Of a stretch of DNA of 64,000 nucleotides, positions 46,214 to 55,634 are shown in pieces. The stretch covers positions 868,001-932,000 of the forward strand of contig NZ_JAMKCQ010000001.1 in assembly GCF_024169515.1 (NCBI RefSeq). Direction: 5' to 3'. The stretch comes from Erwinia aphidicola. GTDB taxonomy: Bacteria > Pseudomonadota > Gammaproteobacteria > Enterobacterales > Enterobacteriaceae. Made by a program: the position numbers and the translations under genes. Numbering within the stretch: position 1 is the first letter of the stretch; each line of letters begins with the position of its first letter. The notes beneath the pieces are model-generated. The model did no database searches. It saw only the letters and a list, made by a program, of their open reading frames with translations, and was not told the origin of the DNA.

Positions 46214-47185
46214 ATGAAACCGATTGCCGTTACCGTGCTCACCGGCTTTCTCGGCGCGGGCAAAACCACCCTGCTGCGCCACATTCTGCACGATCAGGAT
46301 GATTACAAAATCGCGGTGATCGAGAACGAGTTCGGCGCCGTGGCCGTAGACGATCAGCTGCTCGGCGCACGCGCCACGCAGATCAAAACCCTGACCAACG
46401 GCTGCATCTGCTGCACGCGCTCCGGCGAGCTGGAGCAGGCACTGCTGGAGCTGCTCGCCAGCCTCGATAGCGGTGACGTTACCTTTGACCGTCTGGTGAT
46501 TGAATGCACCGGCATGGCCGACCCCGGCCCGATTATTCAGACCTTTTTCGCACACGAGGTGTTGTGCGAGCGCTATCTGCTTGATGGGGTGATCGCGCTG
46601 GTCGATGCCGTACACGCCGAACAGCAGATGGACCAGTTCACTCTGGCGCAGTCGCAGATTGGCTATGCCGACCGCATTCTGCTGAGCAAAACCGACGTTG
46701 CCGGAACCCCAGCCAATCTGCTGGCACGGCTGCAGCGCATCAACGCCCGCGCGCCGGTTTATCCGGTGGTGAACGGTGAGATAGACCTCAGCCTGCTGTT
46801 TAACACCCGCGGTTTTATGCTGGAAGAGCAGGTCATCAACAGCGCACCGCGCTTTAATTTTATCGCCGATAAGCACAACGATATCAATTCAGTCGTGGTC
46901 GAGCTGGACTACCCGGTCGCGCTGGAGGCAGTATCAAAAGTCATGGAGGAACTGCTGTCCGGGTTCGCCGACAGCCTGCTGCGCTACAAAGGCATGTTGT
47001 GGATCGACGGTCAGCCCTGCCGCCTGCTGTTCCAGGGCGTGCAGCGCCTGTACAGCGCCGACTGGGACCGGGAATGGCAGCCCGAGGAGCAGCCCGCCAG
47101 TACGCTGGTGTTTATCGGCGTACAGCTGCCGGAAGCGCAGATCCGCACCGCATTTGCCGCGCTGAAGCCGCAGCCTGTCATTTAA
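46214..47185 (+). CDS. yjiA: CobW/COG0523-type GTPase YjiA
   Basis: 323 residues (E. coli 318). Walker A LTGFLGAGKTTLL, metal-binding GCICC (TNGCICCTRS), Walker B ECTGMADPGPI, SKTD guanine-specificity motif, and the C-terminal CobW_C domain (YKGMLWIDGQPCRLLFQGVQRLYSADWDR). G3E-family GTPase that binds zinc or other transition metals; cellular role unclear. Last gene of the btsT operon, 13 bases after yjiX. Confidence 0.94.
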   Translation: MKPIAVTVLTGFLGAGKTTLLRHILHDQDDYKIAVIENEFGAVAVDDQLLGARATQIKTLTNGCICCTRSGELEQALLELLASLDSGDVTFDRLVIECTGMADPGPIIQTFFAHEVLCERYLLDGVIALVDAVHAEQQMDQFTLAQSQIGYADRILLSKTDVAGTPANLLARLQRINARAPVYPVVNGEIDLSLLFNTRGFMLEEQVINSAPRFNFIADKHNDINSVVVELDYPVALEAVSKVMEELLSGFADSLLRYKGMLWIDGQPCRLLFQGVQRLYSADWDREWQPEEQPASTLVFIGVQLPEAQIRTAFAALKPQPVI

Positions 47186-47191
47186 GCGACA

Positions 47192-47229
47192 CCCTGCCGT
47201 GTAAACTACAACCTGCCGTGTAAACTACA
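47192..47229. repeat. 19-bp direct repeat between yjiA and btsR
   Basis: CCTGCCGTGTAAACTACA is present twice in tandem at a 19-bp period between the convergent ends of yjiA and btsR. The second copy contains the btsR stop codon. Confidence 0.85.
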
Positions 47230-47953
47230 GCCCCAGCGCCTCCTTCAGGCTCTTGAGATAACGGCGGCTCACCGGCACGGTATGACCATCACGCAGCAGC
47301 AGTTCCGCCTGGCCGTTATCCTCCAGGCGGATCTCTTTCAGATGCGCCATATTCACCAGATACTGACGGTGGCAGCGCAGCAGCGGCGTGCGGTGCTCCA
47401 GCACCCGCAGCGTCAGCTCGGTAAACCCCTCCTTGCCGTCGTGGCTGGTGACGTAAACGCCGCTCAGGCGGCTGCTGACAAACGCCACCTCCTCCATCTG
47501 TAACAGCCAGATGCGGCTGTGCCCACTGCACGGAATAAACTTCAGCGGCTGCTGGCTCTCCGGCAACACCGAGACATCCTGCACCTCCTGCTGCTGATGG
47601 CCCTGGCGCAGGCGCGCCAGCGTCTTGCCCAGGCGCGCTGCCTCTACCGGCTTCAACAGATAGTCAAAGGCGTGCTCCTCAAAGGCCTGCACCGCAAACT
47701 CGTCAAAGGCGGTGAGAAACACAATCCACGGCCGCTGCTGCGGATCAAGCATGCTGACCATCTCCAGCCCGCTGATGCGCGGCATCTGGATATCGAGAAA
47801 CACCACGTCTGGCCGCAGCTTGTGCACCATGGCGATGCCCTCAATGGCGTTGCCGCACTCGCCGACAATCGCGATATCGCCCTCCTGCTGTAGCAGGATG
47901 CGCAGGTTCTCCCGCGCCAGCGGCTCATCATCGACAATTAAAACGCTTAACAT
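47225..47953 (-). CDS. btsR: LytTR response regulator BtsR
   Basis: 242 residues (E. coli BtsR/YehT 239). Receiver domain with [13 protein letters not shown], phospho-acceptor Asp54 in [17 protein letters not shown] and [10 protein letters not shown], then a LytTR DNA-binding domain ([61 protein letters not shown]). Strong match to BtsR, the activator of btsT. Seven-base overlap with btsS. Confidence 0.95.
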   Translation of the reverse strand: MLSVLIVDDEPLARENLRILLQQEGDIAIVGECGNAIEGIAMVHKLRPDVVFLDIQMPRISGLEMVSMLDPQQRPWIVFLTAFDEFAVQAFEEHAFDYLLKPVEAARLGKTLARLRQGHQQQEVQDVSVLPESQQPLKFIPCSGHSRIWLLQMEEVAFVSSRLSGVYVTSHDGKEGFTELTLRVLEHRTPLLRCHRQYLVNMAHLKEIRLEDNGQAELLLRDGHTVPVSRRYLKSLKEALGL

Positions 47954-49635
47954 ACTGGCTCCTCCAGCGGCAGGCGCAGGGTAATACGGGTAAAACGGTC
48001 CGGCTCGCAGGTCACGCTGATGCCGTAGCCGTCACCAAAACGCACGCGCAGGCGCTTATCCACCAGGCTCATGCCCAGCCCGCTGCCTTCACTCTTTGGC
48101 TGGTACAGCCCGGCGTTATCCTCAATCGCCAGCAGCAGATGCTGCCCGTCGCGGCTGGCGCGCAGCGTAATCTCGCCGTTGCCCAGCAGCTGTGAGGTAC
48201 CGTGCTTGATCGCGTTCTCGACGATAGGCTGCAGGGTAAAGGCGGGCAGCTGGTGATGCGCCAACTCCGGCGGCACCAGCAGCTGCACGCAGAGCCGCGA
48301 CTGAAAGCGCGCCTGCTCGATCTGCAGATAGGCATTTACATGCTCAATCTCATTGGCCAGCGTAACAATCTCCGACGGCCGCTTGAGGTTCTTGCGGAAG
48401 AAGGTCGACAGATACTGCACCAGCTGCCCGGCCTTGTCGCTGTCGTGGCGGATCACCGCCATCAGGGTATTGAGCGCGTTAAACAGGAAGTGCGGGTTGA
48501 CCTGCGCATGCAGCAGTTTGATCTCTGACTGCGCCAGCAGCGCCTTCTGCCGCTCATACTGTCCGGCGAGGATCTGCGCCGACAGCAGCTGCGCGATGCC
48601 CTCTCCCAGCGTGCGGTTAATCGAGCTGAACAGGCGGTTACGCGGCTCGTAAAGTTTGATGGTGCCGATCACCCGCTGGTTTTCCCCGCGCAGCGGGATC
48701 ACCAGCGTCGAACCCAGCTTGCAGTTAGGGTGCAGCGAGCAGCGATACGGCACTTCATTGCCGTCGGCGTACACCACTTCGCCGCTGTCGATAGCGCGCC
48801 AGGTCAGGGAAGAGGAGATCGGCCTGCCCGGCAGATGGTGATCATCACCGGTGCCGGTAAACGCCAGCAGCCGCTCGCGGTCGGTGATGGCCACCGCGCC
48901 GATATCCAGCGCCTGATACAGCACCTGCGCCACCTTCATGCTGTTCTCTTCGTTAAACCCCTGGCGCAGTATCCCCTCGGTTGAGGCCGCTACCTTGAGT
49001 GCGGTGGCGGAGAACGCCGAGGTGTACTTCTCAAACATCGCCCGCTTGTCGAGCAGAATGCGCATAAACATCGCCGCACCGACGGTATTCGTCACCATCA
49101 TCGGCGCGGCAATGCTCTGCACCAGGTGCAGCGCATCGTTAAATGGCCGGGCGATCAGCAAAATAATCGCCATCTGCATCAGCTCGGCAAAAAAGGTGAC
49201 CAGCCCTGCGGTGAGCGGGCTGAAGACCTTATCGCTGCGCCCGCGCCTGATCAGCACGCTGTGCACCACGCCGCCAATCAGCCCTTCGGCGATGGTCGAG
49301 ATCATGCAGCTCAGCGCGGTCATGCCGCCAAGGGAATAGCGGTGCAGCCCGCCCGTCAGCCCCACCAGCCCGCCGACCACCGGCCCCCCCAGCAGCCCGC
49401 CCATCACCGCGCCAATCGCCCGCGTATTGGCAATCGAATCTTCAATATGCAGGCCAAAATAGGTGCCCATAATGCAGAAGATCGAGAAGGTGATGTAGCA
49501 CAGTAGCTTGTGCGGCAGCCGCACCGTGACCTGCATCAGCGGGATAAACAGGCGGGTTTTACTCATCAGCCAGGCGATAACCAGGAACACACACATCTGC
49601 TGCAGCAGCAGTAAAATCAACGTAAATTCGTACAT
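47947..49635 (-). CDS. btsS: Pyruvate-responsive sensor kinase BtsS
   Basis: 562 residues (E. coli BtsS/YehU 561). N-terminal 5TM-LytS membrane domain with about six helices ([46 protein letters not shown]), a GAF domain (about 215-345), then a His_kinase/HATPase core with [18 protein letters not shown] (phospho-His) and [11 protein letters not shown]. Start at 49635 ([13 protein letters not shown]) as in E. coli. E. coli BtsS binds extracellular pyruvate. Divergent from a LacI-type gene. Confidence 0.95.
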   Translation of the reverse strand: MYEFTLILLLLQQMCVFLVIAWLMSKTRLFIPLMQVTVRLPHKLLCYITFSIFCIMGTYFGLHIEDSIANTRAIGAVMGGLLGGPVVGGLVGLTGGLHRYSLGGMTALSCMISTIAEGLIGGVVHSVLIRRGRSDKVFSPLTAGLVTFFAELMQMAIILLIARPFNDALHLVQSIAAPMMVTNTVGAAMFMRILLDKRAMFEKYTSAFSATALKVAASTEGILRQGFNEENSMKVAQVLYQALDIGAVAITDRERLLAFTGTGDDHHLPGRPISSSLTWRAIDSGEVVYADGNEVPYRCSLHPNCKLGSTLVIPLRGENQRVIGTIKLYEPRNRLFSSINRTLGEGIAQLLSAQILAGQYERQKALLAQSEIKLLHAQVNPHFLFNALNTLMAVIRHDSDKAGQLVQYLSTFFRKNLKRPSEIVTLANEIEHVNAYLQIEQARFQSRLCVQLLVPPELAHHQLPAFTLQPIVENAIKHGTSQLLGNGEITLRASRDGQHLLLAIEDNAGLYQPKSEGSGLGMSLVDKRLRVRFGDGYGISVTCEPDRFTRITLRLPLEEPVC

Positions 49636-49785
49636 CCCTATAGCCCCCCGTTCAGGATGTTTGCAACATACACCGCTGCGCGGCAATTTGCCTGGCCTGG
49701 CACGACAAAATGCGAGCCGCTACGCAGGAAATATCCTGAAAAGATGGTTTACTGTCCGGCAAACCACCTCAGAAACACCTCAGAA

Positions 49786-50793
49786 ATGAAATTTTCCATC
49801 AAGCAGATCGCCGCTCAGGCTGGCGTCAGTAAAGCCACGGTCGACCGTGCGCTGCATCAGCGCGGCGCGGTTCACGCCCAGACGGAGCGCCGAATAGCGC
49901 AGGCGCTGCGCGACCTTGAACAGCAGCAGCGCATGAGCCTCGCCAGCGGCCGCACTATCCCGATCGACGTTATCCTGCATACGCCCACGCGTTTCAGCCA
50001 GCTGGTGACCGATGCGCTGCTGGCGGAGATTGCCAGCTTTGCCCCTTTCCGCCTTACCCTGCGCCTGCATGTCTTTGAGAACACCGACCCCCAGCAGATC
50101 CGCCGGCTGATGCAGCGCTGCGCCAGCGACAGCTACGGCATTATTCTCAAGGCGGAAAATGACCGCATGCTGACGGAGGTTATTGAAGAACTGCTAAAGC
50201 AACGGGTGCCGGTAGTGACGCTGGTGACCGACCTGCCGGACAGCCAGCGCATTCGCTACGTCGGTATCGACAACCACTCGGCCGGGCATACGGCGGCGTA
50301 TCTGATGGCGCGCCTGCTGGGGCAGCGCACGCCACAGGTGGCAGTGGTAACGGGCAGCGAACGCTTTCAGGGGGAACAGGATCGCGCCGCCGGGTTCTGC
50401 GCGGCGCTGGCGCAGATGGCCCCGGCGTTGACCACGCTGCGCATCAGCGCCGGATACGGCATCGATCACCCCACTTTTTGCGCGCTGGCGCAGCAGCTGG
50501 AGCGCCATCCGGCACTGGGGGCGGTGTACTGTGCAGGCGGCGGCAACAGCGCCATCGTGCGCGCTTTTGCCGCTGCCGGGCGGGAAATCGCGGTATTCAT
50601 CGGCCACGACCTGGATAGTGAGAACCGCCAGCTGCTGAGCGAGGGAAAAATGGACCTGCTGATCCACCACGAGCTGCAGCAGGATGCACGCTGCATTTTC
50701 CAGAGCCTGCTGGCCTTTCACGGCTATATCCCACAGCCTGAAGTGAGCGCGCCGTTCTCACGCGTCAGTGTGATCACGCCATGGAACGCTTAA
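49786..50793 (+). CDS. LacI family regulator
   Basis: 335 residues from MKFSIKQIAAQAGVSKATVDRALHQRG at 49786; the frame extends 43 codons upstream without support. N-terminal LacI HTH (1-50; VSKATVDRAL), then a periplasmic-binding-protein-like domain (VDVILHTPTRFSQLVTDALLAEI, IRYVGIDNHSAGHTAAYLMARLLG, VAVVTGSERFQGEQDRAAGF, IAVFIGHDLDSENRQLL). The second domain is of the rhizopine/autoinducer-binding class rather than the lactose-repressor core. No clear sugar operon beside it; it may act on distant genes or on btsS. Effector unknown. Confidence 0.87.
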   Translation: MKFSIKQIAAQAGVSKATVDRALHQRGAVHAQTERRIAQALRDLEQQQRMSLASGRTIPIDVILHTPTRFSQLVTDALLAEIASFAPFRLTLRLHVFENTDPQQIRRLMQRCASDSYGIILKAENDRMLTEVIEELLKQRVPVVTLVTDLPDSQRIRYVGIDNHSAGHTAAYLMARLLGQRTPQVAVVTGSERFQGEQDRAAGFCAALAQMAPALTTLRISAGYGIDHPTFCALAQQLERHPALGAVYCAGGGNSAIVRAFAAAGREIAVFIGHDLDSENRQLLSEGKMDLLIHHELQQDARCIFQSLLAFHGYIPQPEVSAPFSRVSVITPWNA

Positions 50794-50956
50794 GCAGTCG
50801 GAATAACTAAACAAACCATCAATACCAGGGTAAAGAATCGCAAACAGCAAGATAAACACCACATCCGCATGTTATAACAGAGCCGTGTTCAACTACCGGA
50901 GACAATTTCCTTTCCGCACCGACGAAAAGCAACAACGCGGATAAGTTGTAAAAATT

Positions 50957-51055
50957 ATGGATAATATGGTCAGGCTCGACCCCATCATGCAGTGCCCCGC
51001 TTTCTCTTCTGCCTTATCCCTTTCCGGTGAACAACACTGGCGTAACGCGCTTTAG
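50957..51055 (+). promoter_or_regulatory. Candidate mdtU-like leader ORF upstream of mdtJI
   Basis: An ATG at 50957 opens 32 codons (MDNMVRLDPIMQCPAFSSAL...) ending at a TAG 84 bases before mdtJ; internal ATGs at 50966 and 50978 are also possible. A CCGCC/GGCGG hairpin at 51095-51106 lies between it and mdtJ. The E. coli mdtJI mRNA has a translated uORF (mdtU) needed for spermidine induction; the position fits but I cannot compare sequences. Confidence 0.4.
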
Positions 51056-51139
51056 TCCCGCTTTAACCCTACGACATTAAGCTGTTATATCCTGCCGCCA
51101 AGGCGGGCGCGTTATCCCCTGTTCTGTGGAAAATAAATC

Positions 51140-51484
51140 ATGCTGTACTGGATGTTACTGGCTCTGGCGATCGCGCTGGAAATCACCGGCACCCTGCTGA
51201 TGAAATGGTCTAGCGTAAGCGGCAATCCGGCGGGCTACCTGCTGATGCTGCTGTTGATTGCTCTCTCTTATATTGCCCTGTCGATTTCGATTAAAAAAAT
51301 CGCCCTCGGCGTCGCTTACGCGATGTGGGAAGGCGTGGGTATTCTGTTTATTACGCTGTTCAGCGTGCTGCTGTTTGACGAGTCGCTCTCGCTCATGAAA
51401 ATCGCCGGACTGGCGACGCTGGTGGTGGGCATTGCGCTGATTAAATCCGGCACCCGCACGGGAGGCCGTCATGTCAGCGTTTGA
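51140..51484 (+). CDS. mdtJ: Spermidine export protein MdtJ (SMR family)
   Basis: 114 residues, four membrane helices. Membrane-embedded Glu in [15 protein letters not shown], then [40 protein letters not shown], which is almost the E. coli MdtJ sequence. Works only as a heteropair with MdtI, whose gene overlaps its end by 14 bases. Exports excess spermidine. Confidence 0.95.
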   Translation: MLYWMLLALAIALEITGTLLMKWSSVSGNPAGYLLMLLLIALSYIALSISIKKIALGVAYAMWEGVGILFITLFSVLLFDESLSLMKIAGLATLVVGIALIKSGTRTGGRHVSV

Positions 51485-51800
51485 GTGGATTCATGCCGCC
51501 TGGCTGGCGGGTGCGGTGGTGCTGGAGATTGCTGCCAATATCTTTCTCAAGCTTTCCAACGGCTTTAAGCGCAAAGGCTACGGTCTGCTGTCGCTGCTGG
51601 CGGTGCTGGCGGCGTTCAGCGCGCTGGCCCAGGCGGTAGAAGGGATCGAGCTGTCGGTCGCCTACGCGCTGTGGGGTGGCTTTGGCATTGTGGCCACCAT
51701 CGCGGCAGGTCGTGCGCTTTTCGGCCAGCGCCTGAGCGGCAAAGGTTGGCTGGGCGTGCTGTTGCTACTGGTCGGTATGGTGCTGATTAAATTCGCCTGA
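51471..51800 (+). CDS. mdtI: Spermidine export protein MdtI (SMR family)
   Basis: 109 residues, four membrane helices, [29 protein letters not shown] with the membrane Glu and [31 protein letters not shown]. Collinear with E. coli MdtI. GGGAGG precedes the ATG, which lies inside the mdtJ end. Confidence 0.95.
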   Translation: MSAFEWIHAAWLAGAVVLEIAANIFLKLSNGFKRKGYGLLSLLAVLAAFSALAQAVEGIELSVAYALWGGFGIVATIAAGRALFGQRLSGKGWLGVLLLLVGMVLIKFA

Positions 51801-51850
51801 CGGGCTGCCAGCCTGTAAAGTCAGCTAAAAATTTTCGGGCAGCGGATAAT

Positions 51851-52753
51851 ATGGATTACAGAAAAGCAACGGGGATTGGCCTCATCGCCATCCTGCTGTG
51901 GAGCACGATTGTCGGGCTGATACGCGGCGTCAGCGAGGGGTTAGGCCCGGTCGGTGGCGCCGCCGCTATTTACAGCCTCAGCGCGCTGATACTGCTGGTG
52001 ACGGTCGGCCTGCCCAGGCTGAATACCTTTCCGCGTTCCTATCTGCTGCTGGGCAGCCTGCTGTTTGTCAGCTACGAAATTTGCCTCTCTTTATCCCTCG
52101 GCTATGCCGCCAGCAGCACCCAGGCCATTGAAGTGGGAATGGTTAACTATCTCTGGCCGGCGCTAACGGTACTGCTGTCGATAGCGGTGCTGCGGCAAAA
52201 GTGCAGCCTGCTGATCGTTCCCGGTCTGGCGCTTTCGCTGATCGGCATTTGTCGGGTGCTGGCGGGCGATCATCCGCTGTCGCTGGCGGAGATTGACCGC
52301 AGCGTCGCCTCGAACCCGCTCAGCTATGGGCTGGCCCTGAGCGGCGCGCTGATTTGGGCGCTGTACTGCGTGGTAACCAAAAAAATCGCCAACGGCAGCA
52401 ACGGTATCACCCTGTTCTTCCTGCTTACTGCACTGGCGCTGTGGCTGAAATACTTCTCCGCTCCGCAGCCGGAGATGGTGATGAACTGGCGCGTCGGCGC
52501 TTGTCTGGCGCTGGCGGCGCTGGCGATGGGTTTTGGCTATGCCGCGTGGAATATTGGCATCCTGCACGGCAATGTCACCGTGCTGGCGACCGCCAGCTAC
52601 TTTATTCCGGTGCTATCGGCGCTGCTCGCCGCCCTGCTGCTCAACTCCAGCCTCTCCTTAGCCTTCTGGCAGGGCGCAGGGATGGTCAGCGCGGGATCGC
52701 TGATCTGCTGGTGGTCAACGCGGCAAAAGGGTCAGCGCGGGGGGGGGCGGTGA
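51851..52753 (+). CDS. yddG: Aromatic amino acid exporter YddG (DMT/EamA)
   Basis: 300 residues, ten membrane helices, two EamA repeats. IGLIAILLWSTIVGLIRGVSEGLGPVGGAAAIYSLSAL, SLLFVSYEICLSLSLGYAASSTQAIEVGMVNYLWPALT and YAAWNIGILHGNVTVLATASYF follow E. coli YddG (293) closely. Exports Phe, Tyr, Trp and paraquat-like compounds in other enterics. 50 bases after mdtI, possibly co-transcribed. Confidence 0.93.
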   Translation: MDYRKATGIGLIAILLWSTIVGLIRGVSEGLGPVGGAAAIYSLSALILLVTVGLPRLNTFPRSYLLLGSLLFVSYEICLSLSLGYAASSTQAIEVGMVNYLWPALTVLLSIAVLRQKCSLLIVPGLALSLIGICRVLAGDHPLSLAEIDRSVASNPLSYGLALSGALIWALYCVVTKKIANGSNGITLFFLLTALALWLKYFSAPQPEMVMNWRVGACLALAALAMGFGYAAWNIGILHGNVTVLATASYFIPVLSALLAALLLNSSLSLAFWQGAGMVSAGSLICWWSTRQKGQRGGGR

Positions 52754-52811
52754 ACAGCGCTGTTGTAGCTGATTGGCTTGATGAGTTCCCATCTCCCAGC
52801 CAGATCATAAC

Positions 52812-52955
52812 GAACGGTCCTACCAATTCAGAAAAAATCTGAATCCCGTCCACAGAAAACTAAAAAACTGCGCGCTGCGATTGTCTTTTCTGCACAAAAT
52901 ATTAACTATCAGCCCCTGAAAGCCGTAGATGCGCTGAATTGGTCGGACCGAGTTC
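52812..52955. promoter_or_regulatory. Paired LldR-type operators (O1 and O2) before lldR
   Basis: O1: GAACGGTCCTACCAATTC at 52812-52829. O2: GAATTGGTCGGACCGAGTTC at 52936-52955. Both have the GGTC-N2-ACC core of FadR-type GntR proteins. The centres are about 125 bp apart, close to the spacing of the two LldR operators of E. coli (about -105 and +22), which loop the DNA. Confidence 0.7.
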
Positions 52956-52995
52956 AGCGGCGGAAATCCCTTCCACCAGCAGGAGCTGCCCAGAC

Positions 52996-53772
52996 ATGAC
53001 CACCCGCGCTGACCACCTGGCGAGCCGCATTCAGGCGCTGATCGCGCAGCGACAGCTGGCCCCCGGCAGCCGCCTGCCTGCGGAGCGCAAGCTGGCGCAG
53101 GAGCTGACGGTATCACGCTCTTCGCTGCGCGAAGCACTGCAGAAGCTGGTCGGCGAAGGCGTCCTGTTCAGCCGCACCGGCGGTGGACACTATCTGTGTG
53201 ACGCGCCCTCGCCGTGGTCGGAACAGCGTATTGTGCAGCCGCTGAAAGCGCTGGTCGCCGCCGATCCGGACTATCGCGATGACATTCTTGAGGCGCGCCA
53301 CGCCATTGAAGCCAGCACCGCCTGGTTTGCCGCACTGCGCGCCACCGATGCCGATAAAGCAAAGCTGCAAACCTGCTTCGATGCCACGCTGAATTGTACC
53401 GAGAGCGATGCCCCGGAGCTGGCGGCGCAGGCCGACGTGCGCTTTCATCTGGCGATTGCCGAAGCCTCGCACAATGTGGTGCTGCTGCAGACCATGCGCG
53501 GCTTCTTCGATCTGCTGCAATCTTCGGTGATGCACAGCCGCCAGCGCATTTACAGCGCGCCGCACATTTTTGCCCAGCTGACCGAACAACACGAGGAGCT
53601 GCTGCTGGCGATCCTCGCCGGGGAGCCGGAGCGCGCCAGCCGCGCCGCCCGCGTCCACCTCGGCTTTGTCCACAGCACGTTGAAAACCATGCAGGAAGAT
53701 GATGCCCGGCAGCAGCGCAGTACCCGCCTGCCGGACGATACAATCGATACACTCCAGGGAGAGAAACGATGA
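52996..53772 (+). CDS. lldR: L-lactate-responsive regulator LldR (GntR/FadR)
   Basis: 258 residues from the ATG at 52996 (AGGAG upstream). Winged helix [53 protein letters not shown] and FCD domain ([69 protein letters not shown]) match E. coli LldR. ATGA overlap with lldD. Represses or activates lld genes depending on lactate. Confidence 0.93.
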   Translation: MTTRADHLASRIQALIAQRQLAPGSRLPAERKLAQELTVSRSSLREALQKLVGEGVLFSRTGGGHYLCDAPSPWSEQRIVQPLKALVAADPDYRDDILEARHAIEASTAWFAALRATDADKAKLQTCFDATLNCTESDAPELAAQADVRFHLAIAEASHNVVLLQTMRGFFDLLQSSVMHSRQRIYSAPHIFAQLTEQHEELLLAILAGEPERASRAARVHLGFVHSTLKTMQEDDARQQRSTRLPDDTIDTLQGEKR

Positions 53773-54914
53773 TTATTTCAGCCGGCACCGACTACCGCGC
53801 CGCCGCAAAACGCATTCTGCCGCCGTTCCTGTTTCATTACATCGACGGGGGTGCCTACGCCGAACATACCCTGCGCCGCAACGTGGATGACCTGGCGAAT
53901 ATCGCCCTTAAGCAGCGCGTGCTGAACAACATGTCCGAGTTGAGTCTGCACACTACGCTGTTCAACGAAACTCTGGCGATGCCGGTGGCGCTGGCACCGG
54001 TCGGGCTGTGTGGCATGTACGCACGCCGTGGCGAAGTGCAGGCGGCGAAAGCGGCGGCGGCGAAAGGCATTCCATTTACCCTTTCCACCGTCTCGGTGTG
54101 CCCGATTGAAGAGGTGGCTCCGGCGATTAACCGCCCAATGTGGTTCCAGCTCTACGTGCTGAAAGATCGCGGCTTTATGCGCAACGCGCTGGAACGCGCT
54201 AAAGCCGCGGGCTGCTCGACGCTGGTGTTTACCGTGGATATGCCCACCCCGGGCGCGCGCTACCGCGATGCCCACTCCGGTATGAGTGGCCAGAACGCCG
54301 CGCTGCGCCGCTACTGGCAGTCGGTTACCCATCCACAGTGGGCGTGGGACGTTGGGCTGAACGGCAAACCGCACGATCTCGGCAATATCTCCACCTACCT
54401 CGGTAAACCGACCGGGCTGGAAGACTATATCGGCTGGCTGGCGAACAACTTCGACCCGTCGATCTCGTGGAGCGATCTGGAGTGGATCCGCGAGTTCTGG
54501 GACGGCCCGATGATCATCAAAGGCATCCTCGACGCTGATGATGCGCGCGATGCGGTGCGCTTCGGCGCCGACGGCATTGTGGTCTCTAACCACGGCGGTC
54601 GTCAGCTTGATGGGGTGCTGTCAACGGCGCGTGCGCTACCCGCCATTGCCGACGCGGTAAAAGGCGACATCACCATTCTGGCCGACAGCGGCATCCGCAA
54701 CGGCCTGGATGTGGTGCGCATGATTGCGCTGGGTGCCGACAGCGTGCTGCTGGGCCGCGCTTATCTTTATGCGCTGGCGACCGCGGGTCAGGCGGGCGTG
54801 GAAAACCTGCTGACGCTGATTGAGAAAGAGATGCGCGTGGCGATGACGCTGACCGGCTGTAAAACCATTGCCGATATTTCGCGGGAATCGCTGGTGAACC
54901 GCGGCCTGGCATAA
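53769..54914 (+). CDS. lldD: L-lactate dehydrogenase (FMN, quinone-linked)
   Basis: 381 residues (E. coli 396; the difference is a shorter C-terminal tail). Membrane-associated FMN enzyme oxidising L-lactate to pyruvate and feeding electrons to quinone. YDRAAAK-type start [57 protein letters not shown] with the catalytic His, and [26 protein letters not shown] for the FMN phosphate. The lactate permease gene lldP, normally first in this operon, is missing. Confidence 0.95.
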   Translation: MIISAGTDYRAAAKRILPPFLFHYIDGGAYAEHTLRRNVDDLANIALKQRVLNNMSELSLHTTLFNETLAMPVALAPVGLCGMYARRGEVQAAKAAAAKGIPFTLSTVSVCPIEEVAPAINRPMWFQLYVLKDRGFMRNALERAKAAGCSTLVFTVDMPTPGARYRDAHSGMSGQNAALRRYWQSVTHPQWAWDVGLNGKPHDLGNISTYLGKPTGLEDYIGWLANNFDPSISWSDLEWIREFWDGPMIIKGILDADDARDAVRFGADGIVVSNHGGRQLDGVLSTARALPAIADAVKGDITILADSGIRNGLDVVRMIALGADSVLLGRAYLYALATAGQAGVENLLTLIEKEMRVAMTLTGCKTIADISRESLVNRGLA

Positions 54915-54923
54915 GGCTTGCTT

Positions 54924-54948
54924 CACTTTCCGCAGTGAGCGGAAAGTG
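54924..54948 (+). terminator. Hairpin after lldD
   Basis: CACTTTCCGC/GCGGAAAGTG, perfect 10-bp stem with 5-base loop; only a weak T-tail (CGTTTCC) follows. Confidence 0.65.
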
Positions 54949-55008
54949 AGGCTAACGTTTCCTGAACCCATCAATAACTTAATTGGTTTGCCCGCCAGGA
55001 ACCGTTAT

Positions 55009-55029
55009 ACTGATTATAAATCCATCAGT
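55009..55029 (+). promoter_or_regulatory. Inverted repeat in front of the toxin-antitoxin pair
   Basis: ACTGAT and ATCAGT arms 9 bases apart, ending 13 bases before the antitoxin ATG. Likely autoregulatory operator. Confidence 0.5.
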
Positions 55030-55042
55030 TATGGAGCGAATC

Positions 55043-55234
55043 ATGACCCACAAATTATCCCCTATCGTCTCGGAGTTTGAGACACAGGAGCAAGCGGAAA
55101 GCTATGACCGCTGGTTTCGCGATAAAGTCGAAACGGCCATCAACAGCAAGGCACCGCACTCCCCGCATGATGAAGTCATTGCCGGGGCAAAAAAAATGAT
55201 TAAACAAGTGAAAGCAAGGAGAAAGCTGGCTTAA
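55043..55234 (+). CDS. Type II antitoxin, RelB/StbD/ParD-like
   Basis: 63 residues, MTHKLSPIVSEFETQEQAESYDRWFRDKVETAINSKAPHSPHDEVIAGAKKMIKQVKARRKLA in outline: acidic front, SPHDEV loop and basic tail, as in small RHH-type antitoxins paired with ParE/RelE toxins. GGAG six bases before the ATG. Stop overlaps the toxin start by one base. Confidence 0.8.
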   Translation: MTHKLSPIVSEFETQEQAESYDRWFRDKVETAINSKAPHSPHDEVIAGAKKMIKQVKARRKLA

Positions 55235-55509
55235 TGCTCCCCATCAAATGGACTGATGAAGCAAAGAGGGACCTCTACGCACTTATTGCTTTCATTGCTG
55301 AAGAAAACCCTTACGCAGCGGAATCGCTGCTCCAGCAATTGCAGGAGTCTATTCTGCCTGTCGCTGAGCATCCCTATATGTTTCGCGCGGGCAGGGTTCC
55401 CGGAACCCGAGAAATTGTGGCCCATCCCAATTACATCCTCATTTACAAGGTCCTTAATGATGCCATTCTGGTGCTGGGCGTGCTTCATTCGCGTCGTGAG
55501 TATCCGTAG
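55234..55509 (+). CDS. Type II toxin, RelE/ParE superfamily
   Basis: 91 residues. IKWTDEAKRDLYALIAFIAEENPYAAESLLQQLQESI, GRVPGTREIVAHPNYILIYKV and ILVLGVLHSRREYP are the standard ParE/RelE blocks (helical hairpin, then the R-E-x-x-x-x-x-Y-x-x-x-Y strand and the VLHxRxxYP end). ParE-like toxins poison gyrase and RelE-like ones cut mRNA on ribosomes; the missing catalytic His/Lys set of RelE favours the ParE side. Confidence 0.85.
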   Translation: MLPIKWTDEAKRDLYALIAFIAEENPYAAESLLQQLQESILPVAEHPYMFRAGRVPGTREIVAHPNYILIYKVLNDAILVLGVLHSRREYP

Positions 55510-55581
55510 CGCATTATCACTCCCTCTCGCTTTTGTCTGTTTGAACATAAAAGGGGGCACAATCATTCCGCACTGGACACG

Positions 55582-55603
55582 GACTGTAACGATCGGTACA
55601 GTC
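55582..55603 (+). promoter_or_regulatory. Operator upstream of the DUF1348/TetR pair
   Basis: Arms GACTGT and ACAGTC flank AACGATCGGT, so 20 of 22 positions are symmetric. It lies 31 bases before the DUF1348 start. Candidate site of the TetR regulator encoded two genes on. Confidence 0.7.
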
Positions 55604-55634
55604 AAGGCTCTTTAGTACACAAGCGGAGTTTTCC

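Noticed and set aside
50820..51139. Guanidine riboswitch before the SMR pair
   Set aside because: The pair matches the spermidine exporter MdtJI, and I see neither twin ACGR-loop hairpins nor a ykkC-like core.
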